Origin: Kordia algicida OT-1
GTDB taxonomy: Bacteria; Bacteroidota; Bacteroidia; Flavobacteriales; Flavobacteriaceae
NCBI RefSeq assembly: GCF_000154725.1
Contig: NZ_DS544873.1
Coordinates: 3,757,339-3,821,338 of the forward strand
DNA: 64,000 bases
Direction of reading: 5' to 3'
In this document: positions 58,180 to 64,000 of the stretch, in pieces
Position numbering within the stretch: position 1 is the first letter of the stretch
Layout of the letters: every line of letters begins with the position of its first letter
Translations under genes and position numbers: made by a program
Notes under the pieces: generated by a model
Databases searched by the model: none
What the model saw: the letters and a program-made list of their open reading frames with translations, nothing else
What the model was told of the DNA's origin: nothing

Positions 58180-61100
58180 TTATTTTACAACTTCAATCCA
58201 TTGTCCTTTGGTTCGTACAAAGAAATCATTGTCGTACATGGCTTCTGCCTGAACACCAGGTAAATAATATTTTCCTAAGTAAGAAGCATTGAGCAATACA
58301 TTGAAGGTTTTTGCTTTTCCTTTTGGCAAATCGAAATAGAAATTTACACGATCGTCTCTAATATCAGTATGTCTCGCTTCGCTTGATGGCGTATTTCCGT
58401 AATCGGTAAAACGTGTATTGACAATTTCCCAACCTGAAGGGAAAATTTCTGTCAAAGCTACATCGCCCACAAATTCAGGTTTGTCATTAGAAACCGTAAC
58501 TGTTGCCATAAAATCGGTTCCTTGTTGCAATTTTGAAACGTCAATTTTATTTCCTGCTTTGTCTTTGTACGTTATACGAATGCTCAGGTTTCGTTTTTCT
58601 GCCAATTCTTCTCCAAGCGGTAACTTTCCTGTACTTAATACACGTACAAACAATACATTGTCTTGTTTGTTTTCAATTTGTACAGCATTTGCACCATTTT
58701 TAATATTTAAATCACGTTGCGCAATTGCTTTGGAAGTAGTGATATTTTGCTGATTTTTCCCGTTGACGGAGAATTGCATTTTGATATCTTTTCCACCATT
58801 TTGCGTGACCATTTTACCCATTGCCAATAAACTATATGCGGTAGTTTGTGTGCTCATCCAGCGATTGGAAGATAATTCTTTAGCAATCGTCTTTGCCATT
58901 TCAATTGCTTTTTTGTCTTTAAGAATTACCATTGTTTCCATTGCCATGGCGCGATTTCTATTTACCGAACCATACGTGTAATCGTAACGACGACTATTTA
59001 AAGGTGTAAAGTTAATATTGGCAGTTTTTGCAATTTGTTCCGCAGCTTCTTTTTGTGAAGCCAACGCGTATGCTGCTGCCAATCGCCATTTGGCATCGTT
59101 TGATAAATTATTGGACTCACGCAATCGGTTCATGGAAGCCAAATCAGGATGACCAGCCAACGCCAACGTATATAAACGATACGCTTGTGATAAATCAGCA
59201 TTGTAATAGTTATTTGCATTATGACGCCAAGAACGTGCTGCGTTTTGCTGAAACTTTATCCACTGATCCATAAAATTTAATGGCAAAATGTATCCTTTCT
59301 TTTCGGCTTCAATCATAAAATGACCTGCATATGTTGTTCCCCAATCATTGGTCATATTTTCTCCAATCCAGTAACTTAACCCGCCATTTGGACGTTGAAA
59401 ATGTGCCAAACGCTTGATGCCTTTTTCTATATTGATATCTATTTGCTTTTTCTTTTCATCAGTAAGATCAAAAATATCCTTGAGATATAATTGCGGGAAT
59501 ACGCTAGAGGTTGTCTGCTCAATACAACCGTGCGGATAACGAATGAGATATTCCATACGTGCTGTAAAATCCATTGGTGGTAAGGTAGAAAATTCTACAG
59601 TTGCCGCGTTGGTTCCTGCCACTCCAAAAGTGTCAAAGTTGATTGCTTGCATGCTTTTTCCATCCATGGTAAGTTCGTATACTTTTTTCGAAATCGGATT
59701 CGGATTTTCCACGTCAATTTCTACTTTATACGATGCTTTTTCGCCGTTTCCTGTTGCGACAACTTCGATGGTTTGAATGCCTTTTGTTTCGCCAACATTC
59801 AAATCAAAAAAGACCATTTTTTCATCTGGTTTGCTAAAGTTGAGTGTTTGCTTAGTGCTTCCTACGGCAGAAATTCCGTTTTGTAATTTTAGTTGTAACG
59901 TTACATTTTTCACTTTCTTTTCCATGGCAAAAACCGTAACAGGAAGTGTTACTTTTTCTCCTGGACTTAGTTTTCGTGGAGCTGTTGCCAAGACCATTAA
60001 TGGTTTTTTTACTTGCGATGATTTTTCTGCATTTCCGTAGGCTTCTGTTTTTGAATTTCCTGCTACAACCATTGTACGCACTGCGCCAATATAGTTTGGC
60101 ATTTTGATAGTATGCGATTTTGTTTGTCCAGCTTTTAGCTGAAAAGGTCCTAAATATTTAACCACAGGCTTGAAACGATTTGCTTTTTTGTTTTTTGCAC
60201 CGTTTCCGCCATCGCCACCACCAACAGCAAATACTTGATCGATGTCTCCGCTAAAAGCGCCAATAATGTCATCGTATACATCCCAAGTTCGGACACCAAG
60301 CGCTTGACGTTGGTAGAACAAATCCCAAGGATTTGGCGTTCTAAATCGGGTTAAATCTAACAAACCTTCATCAACCACAGCAAGCGTGTATGTCATGGCT
60401 TTTTTGTTGGTTTCGCTCACTTTTACTGTAAACGATTGTTCTGGTCGCAGTGTTTCGGGTACTGAGATTTTAGGTTTTATAATTGTTGCTGGATTTTCTA
60501 CTAAGATTGGAATTACTCCGTATAAACGAATTGGCAAATCATTGGAAACATTGTCATGTTTTTGAACTAAAGAGATATTGACAAATACATTTGGCGCCAT
60601 TTCTGACGTAATTGGAATGGTCGTTGTCGTTTGTTTTTTAGATGTTTTTACCCATTTTGTACTCAATACTTCTGTGCCGTTTTCAACACTTACCAAAGCA
60701 CGTCCGCCTTGTCCTGATGGAAATGTGATGGTTGCTTTTTCTCCAACATTGTATTTTTCCTTATCTGCCGCAAAAATCAACATTTTAGCAGTTTCTGAGT
60801 TTCCATCATTGCTTCTACGCCACCAATTTTTGTAGAAATACGCAGTTCTTCCTGTGGCGTGACCACTTTTTGGATCGGAGATGCGAATTAAATACCGCCC
60901 GCGATCATCGTCTGGAATATTGAGCTTGAAACTTCCTTTTCCACTAGCGTTTGTGTTTAAGGTAAATGTTTGGTAGTGTTGATGGTAATCACTTCCAGAA
61001 TATGAAGATAAATCTTCATAGGAAGAACTCCACCACCAACGCCAATTGATTTTGTAGACTTTTACCACCAATCCATTACGCTTGATAGGTTTTCCTTTGT

Positions 61101-63720
61101 CATTAACCGTAACGAGCTCAAATTGATTGTCTTCATCAGTATAAAAAGAACCGTATTGTTTTGGTTCTGGCGATTGCAATCCGACAAAAGAAGTGTATGG
61201 CGCAAAGTTTTTAGAAAAGGCATCAATAGAGAAATCGCCACCATTTTCAAACACACGCGTTAAGAACGAAGCGCGCAACATGCCAGGCGCATTTTTTTCT
61301 ACGTTTATTTTTTTAGAAATGTCAACCAAACCTTCTTCGTTGAGGTTTCCTTTGAACATGACAAATTCTTCCGTGTTGAATTCACGTGTCGGATCGTTGA
61401 ATTCGTATTTCGGAAATTTCTTGAAAGATGTTTTTGTACTTGTCAATCGTACGTTGACTTCTGCTTTTAAGTTTTTTGCTGGTGCGCCGTGTAGCCAAGT
61501 CGCTTGCAGTGTTCCTTCAATCGGTCTGGAATTGGCTAAGATTTCATCCTCAAAGTCAATATTAATTTTCAAACGATTAGGTTTTACCGTTTCTACTTTG
61601 AGCGATTTCGAGAAATGTACACCACCAACACTTACATGCGCTTCCCAATTGCCTGTTGGCGCTTCTCTATCTGTGGCAACGGTAAATTTATAGAAGTTGT
61701 CTACACCTTGCGTGGTAGTATTTTTGTAGATTAATTTTCCGCGCGCATCTGTCACTTCCATTTTTACAGGATGATTTTTTGGAAGTGGATTTCCTTTGTC
61801 ATTTAATACAAATGCCAGATGTAACGTGTCGCCAGGTCGCCAAACGCCGCGTTCGCCATAAATATAACCGTTGATTCCTTTGTTTATTTCTTTCCCAGAG
61901 ACATCAAACTTACTCATGGAAAGCGAGTTTCCATCGTTCAGTTTCACGTACGTCATTTGATTGTTTTTTGAAATAATAGCAAAGTAGGCGTTTTTGTCAG
62001 CGTCAATCGTTGTTAATCCTTCTGAGTCTGTGCGTCTTGAGGCAATTTCGTGTTGTTGATAATTGTATAAAGTTACTTTTGCATTGCCCACAGGATTTGT
62101 AGTTAGAATATCGCTTACCGCAAAATAATACGATTTGTTTTCGCCTCTTTTTACAATGACACCTAAATCGGAAGCCAATACATTTGCCGTTAAAAAACGA
62201 TCTTGCAAGTAATAGGAATCTGTACAAGGATTTTCACGGTCATCCCAATTGTAGCGATAGTTTCTAAAGCTGTAAATTTTATTGTCCCAATAGGCTTCTT
62301 CGTTTTCGTCTTCATCTTCACGATTTTGATAGTAATCACCACGCGCGCTTGCATCTTCCGCAGAAGCGGTATTTTCACAAGTATACAACGCATAATCTCT
62401 TTTAAAGCCAATTTCTATTTGATAAATAGCGCCAGGTTCTGCCTGAAAAAGTTTTGATAAGTCAATTCCGTAGGTTTTCCATTGTCCGTCGTTTTCATTT
62501 TCATTTTTCACCAAATCAATGGTTTCTTTAGCGATGCGTCTTCCTACTGTACGAATGCTGTAACGATCAATTTCATTGATTTGGTTTCCTTGTAAAAACT
62601 GCAATACATTTTTTTGGTATATTTTGATGATGCGCACATCAACAGCCTTTAGGTTAATTGCCTGAAAGTTGTAGGTTAGATTTTTAGAATTTGGTAGAAT
62701 AACACCTTTACTTATGGCGCGTAGTTGCGGTTTTTGTTGTTCAAATGAAACGCGTCTTGAATAGTCTTTTTTTAGTTTGAAACTTTCTTGATTTTTGATA
62801 CCAGGAAATACTTCCAACATGGCTGTTCCTGTGATTCTATTTTTTGGATATACATTTAAGATGTTTCCATCAATAGCATAGGTAATATTTGGCTGTCCTG
62901 TTACGGTTACCAAACCTTCAAAGTTTTGGTTTTTTAATAATGGATCGGAGAAGTTGATGCTTATTTTTTGTTCAGCACCTTGTGAAACCGTAACACCAAT
63001 AATAGAGAAGTTATTTTGCCCTGGAATGGTATAGTTTCTAGTACCTTTTGCTGTAGAATTGATAGGTTTTCCTGTCCATGATATTTTTATTTGTGTATTG
63101 TCTTCTGGTCTGTTGATGCTGTCAATCATAAATACATAAGTTTTACTGTTGAGCAATGGCGTATCCCATGTAATGTTTAGTTTTTTTCCGTTTTGTTTAG
63201 CGCTTAGTAATTCTTCTAGTTTTTCTGTAGGAATTATATCTGCGGAACGCAATGTACCGTTTAAGTATTGCCATTCTTTGGAGTACGATTGCAAGTTATT
63301 GGTTGTAATAGTAAAGTTTGGCGCCACTGTTTTAAAGGCGAATGTGTAGGTGCTAAATTCACTAGGAACATTTTCATAGATATCTTCCAACTTTACAGTT
63401 ACCGTATATTCTGTGTCGGGTTTTAGTGGCGTTTCAGGTGTAAAGCGCAAGGTTTTATTATTTTGAACCGACAGTTTTCCTGCTATTTTTGGATGAATTT
63501 CTATGAGCTCGGCAGAAACTTCTTTTTCGTCGTCACCCCAATTTGGCACTTCTTTTTGAAGTCCGATGATAATGGGTTCGCTCACGGAAACTGTTCCAGC
63601 AGTTGTTTGATAGATGTAGTCTTTGAATTCGAAAATATTATCGGTTTCAGGACTTGTTTTTTTACACGAAAAGAAACTGAGAAATACTCCCAAAAAGATG
63701 AAAATTGTAGTGTTGCGCAT
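58180..63720 (-). CDS. Alpha-2-macroglobulin-family lipoprotein with thioester motif
   Basis: 1846 aa. The ATG at 63720 gives MRNTTIFIFLGVFLSFFSC, a lipobox with lipidated Cys19; an in-frame ATG at 63756 adds 12 residues and is less likely. It follows the bacterial A2M (YfhM) plan: MG domains, a charged Asn/Asp-rich segment near residue 470, bait-region-like sequence, and the thioester-containing domain with HGCIEQTTS near residue 1400, whose Cys and Gln form the thioester. It would trap host or competitor proteases in the periplasm. Usual partner pbpC lies downstream but separated by about 6 kb of secreted-protein genes. Confidence 0.9.
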   Translation of the reverse strand: MRNTTIFIFLGVFLSFFSCKKTSPETDNIFEFKDYIYQTTAGTVSVSEPIIIGLQKEVPNWGDDEKEVSAELIEIHPKIAGKLSVQNNKTLRFTPETPLKPDTEYTVTVKLEDIYENVPSEFSTYTFAFKTVAPNFTITTNNLQSYSKEWQYLNGTLRSADIIPTEKLEELLSAKQNGKKLNITWDTPLLNSKTYVFMIDSINRPEDNTQIKISWTGKPINSTAKGTRNYTIPGQNNFSIIGVTVSQGAEQKISINFSDPLLKNQNFEGLVTVTGQPNITYAIDGNILNVYPKNRITGTAMLEVFPGIKNQESFKLKKDYSRRVSFEQQKPQLRAISKGVILPNSKNLTYNFQAINLKAVDVRIIKIYQKNVLQFLQGNQINEIDRYSIRTVGRRIAKETIDLVKNENENDGQWKTYGIDLSKLFQAEPGAIYQIEIGFKRDYALYTCENTASAEDASARGDYYQNREDEDENEEAYWDNKIYSFRNYRYNWDDRENPCTDSYYLQDRFLTANVLASDLGVIVKRGENKSYYFAVSDILTTNPVGNAKVTLYNYQQHEIASRRTDSEGLTTIDADKNAYFAIISKNNQMTYVKLNDGNSLSMSKFDVSGKEINKGINGYIYGERGVWRPGDTLHLAFVLNDKGNPLPKNHPVKMEVTDARGKLIYKNTTTQGVDNFYKFTVATDREAPTGNWEAHVSVGGVHFSKSLKVETVKPNRLKINIDFEDEILANSRPIEGTLQATWLHGAPAKNLKAEVNVRLTSTKTSFKKFPKYEFNDPTREFNTEEFVMFKGNLNEEGLVDISKKINVEKNAPGMLRASFLTRVFENGGDFSIDAFSKNFAPYTSFVGLQSPEPKQYGSFYTDEDNQFELVTVNDKGKPIKRNGLVVKVYKINWRWWWSSSYEDLSSYSGSDYHQHYQTFTLNTNASGKGSFKLNIPDDDRGRYLIRISDPKSGHATGRTAYFYKNWWRRSNDGNSETAKMLIFAADKEKYNVGEKATITFPSGQGGRALVSVENGTEVLSTKWVKTSKKQTTTTIPITSEMAPNVFVNISLVQKHDNVSNDLPIRLYGVIPILVENPATIIKPKISVPETLRPEQSFTVKVSETNKKAMTYTLAVVDEGLLDLTRFRTPNPWDLFYQRQALGVRTWDVYDDIIGAFSGDIDQVFAVGGGDGGNGAKNKKANRFKPVVKYLGPFQLKAGQTKSHTIKMPNYIGAVRTMVVAGNSKTEAYGNAEKSSQVKKPLMVLATAPRKLSPGEKVTLPVTVFAMEKKVKNVTLQLKLQNGISAVGSTKQTLNFSKPDEKMVFFDLNVGETKGIQTIEVVATGNGEKASYKVEIDVENPNPISKKVYELTMDGKSMQAINFDTFGVAGTNAATVEFSTLPPMDFTARMEYLIRYPHGCIEQTTSSVFPQLYLKDIFDLTDEKKKQIDINIEKGIKRLAHFQRPNGGLSYWIGENMTNDWGTTYAGHFMIEAEKKGYILPLNFMDQWIKFQQNAARSWRHNANNYYNADLSQAYRLYTLALAGHPDLASMNRLRESNNLSNDAKWRLAAAYALASQKEAAEQIAKTANINFTPLNSRRYDYTYGSVNRNRAMAMETMVILKDKKAIEMAKTIAKELSSNRWMSTQTTAYSLLAMGKMVTQNGGKDIKMQFSVNGKNQQNITTSKAIAQRDLNIKNGANAVQIENKQDNVLFVRVLSTGKLPLGEELAEKRNLSIRITYKDKAGNKIDVSKLQQGTDFMATVTVSNDKPEFVGDVALTEIFPSGWEIVNTRFTDYGNTPSSEARHTDIRDDRVNFYFDLPKGKAKTFNVLLNASYLGKYYLPGVQAEAMYDNDFFVRTKGQWIEVVK

Positions 63721-63827
63721 GATTATTTTTTTTGTAAAGTAGGCAGACTTTTTCATAATTTTGGTGTTCTTTGAGTATTCGTCGTGATGTATTTAGAATT
63801 CGTAAAACTTTTTCAATTTTACGTTTT

Positions 63828-64000
63828 TAGTCTTTGTAAATTCCAACTGTGATTTTTCCCTTTTCGTCTACTGTTGCACGATACATTCCTGGTGTATTGA
63901 ATTCGGCAACTAAGTTTCCTTTAGCATCAATAGCAATAATTCCGCCATCGCCGCCCATATTTTTTAGTTTGTTTTGAATGACTTCTTTTGCGGCTTCTTG
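63828..64000 (-). CDS. Isoaspartyl peptidase/L-asparaginase, C-terminal fragment
   Basis: Reading leftward to a stop at 63828-63830, the last 57 codons encode a segment including MGGDGGIIAIDAKGNLVAEF and NTPGMYRA, ending VGIYKD. This is the C-terminal end of the Ntn-hydrolase asparaginase-2 family, which cleaves isoaspartyl dipeptides or asparagine after autoprocessing. The N-terminus lies beyond the window, so the catalytic Thr cannot be checked. It is followed by about 107 bp to the macroglobulin gene, same strand. Confidence 0.8.

Noticed and set aside
61193-61693. 166-codon plus-strand frame inside the macroglobulin gene
   Set aside because: Antisense shadow of a clear 1846-aa gene.
1-64000. 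tRNA, rRNA or CRISPR features
   Set aside because: No cloverleaf-like or rRNA-like segment and no regularly spaced direct repeats with unique spacers were seen; the 187-bp and 165-bp repeats have no spacers.

Overview
The window is AT-rich DNA from a member of the Flavobacteriaceae. This is inferred from type A and type B type-IX-secretion sorting domains, an IPExxxVDY-family protein next to pyruvate kinase, a GH3-family enzyme, TAnnTTTG-type -7 promoter elements, A-rich start regions without Shine-Dalgarno sequences, and orphan peptide precursors with K-x-L-x-L-x-K leaders. The dispersed intergenic repeats and orphan precursors remind me of Kordia, but I cannot prove the genus. There are no rRNA or tRNA genes, CRISPR arrays, transposases or prophage genes that I can see.

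Layout. 1-9.5 kb: a leftward surface-polysaccharide block with the start of a nucleotide-sugar dehydrogenase, a WbpP/TviC-like epimerase, cysQ, rfbD-rfbC-rfbA-rfbB (dTDP-rhamnose), a Wzz-like chain-length protein, a DUF6909-like protein and a GH3 enzyme. 9.5-17.3 kb: M23 peptidase, tatA, two unknown envelope proteins, a 1.1 kb repeat-filled gap, a MATE exporter with a GNAT enzyme, and a universal stress protein. 17.4-27.7 kb: two orphan peptide natural-product precursors (17391 and 27663) flank an AddB-like nuclease, OmpA, kbl and an AddA-like helicase. 28-43.7 kb: mostly housekeeping genes (superoxide dismutase, purF, PfkB kinase, START protein, rnhA, purN, acpP, fabF, rnc, pyk, dinB, CYTH, YciI and EEP proteins), plus a phosphatase gene broken by a one-base slip in an A7 run.

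43.66-49.5 kb is the most unusual part: a rightward island with a PcfJ-like protein, RtcB RNA ligase, a TPR-like protein, the release-factor homologue PrfH, and a small protein with a complete nucleotidyltransferase triad. RtcB plus PrfH is a known pairing associated with repair of ribosomes cut in the 16S decoding centre; the PcfJ, TPR and nucleotidyltransferase partners are not explained by that model. The island begins with a promoter and a leader of about 765 nt that holds two mini-ORFs, each followed closely by an intrinsic terminator. This suggests attenuation that senses translation.

49.8-64 kb: leftward pbpC and an alpha-2-macroglobulin lipoprotein, an envelope-repair pair usually adjacent. 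Here they are separated by a 5.9 kb insert of secreted or surface proteins: two paralogues with near-identical N-terminal halves and unrelated C-termini, a type A sorting protein, an ABM-domain protein and a repeat-rich type B sorting protein. The window ends inside an isoaspartyl peptidase/asparaginase gene.

Several intergenic regions carry non-coding repeats: a 187-bp unit in three tandem copies, a 165-bp unit in two copies, nested palindromes of 120-140 bp, a MITE-like element, and many short units built around GCGAAGCG.
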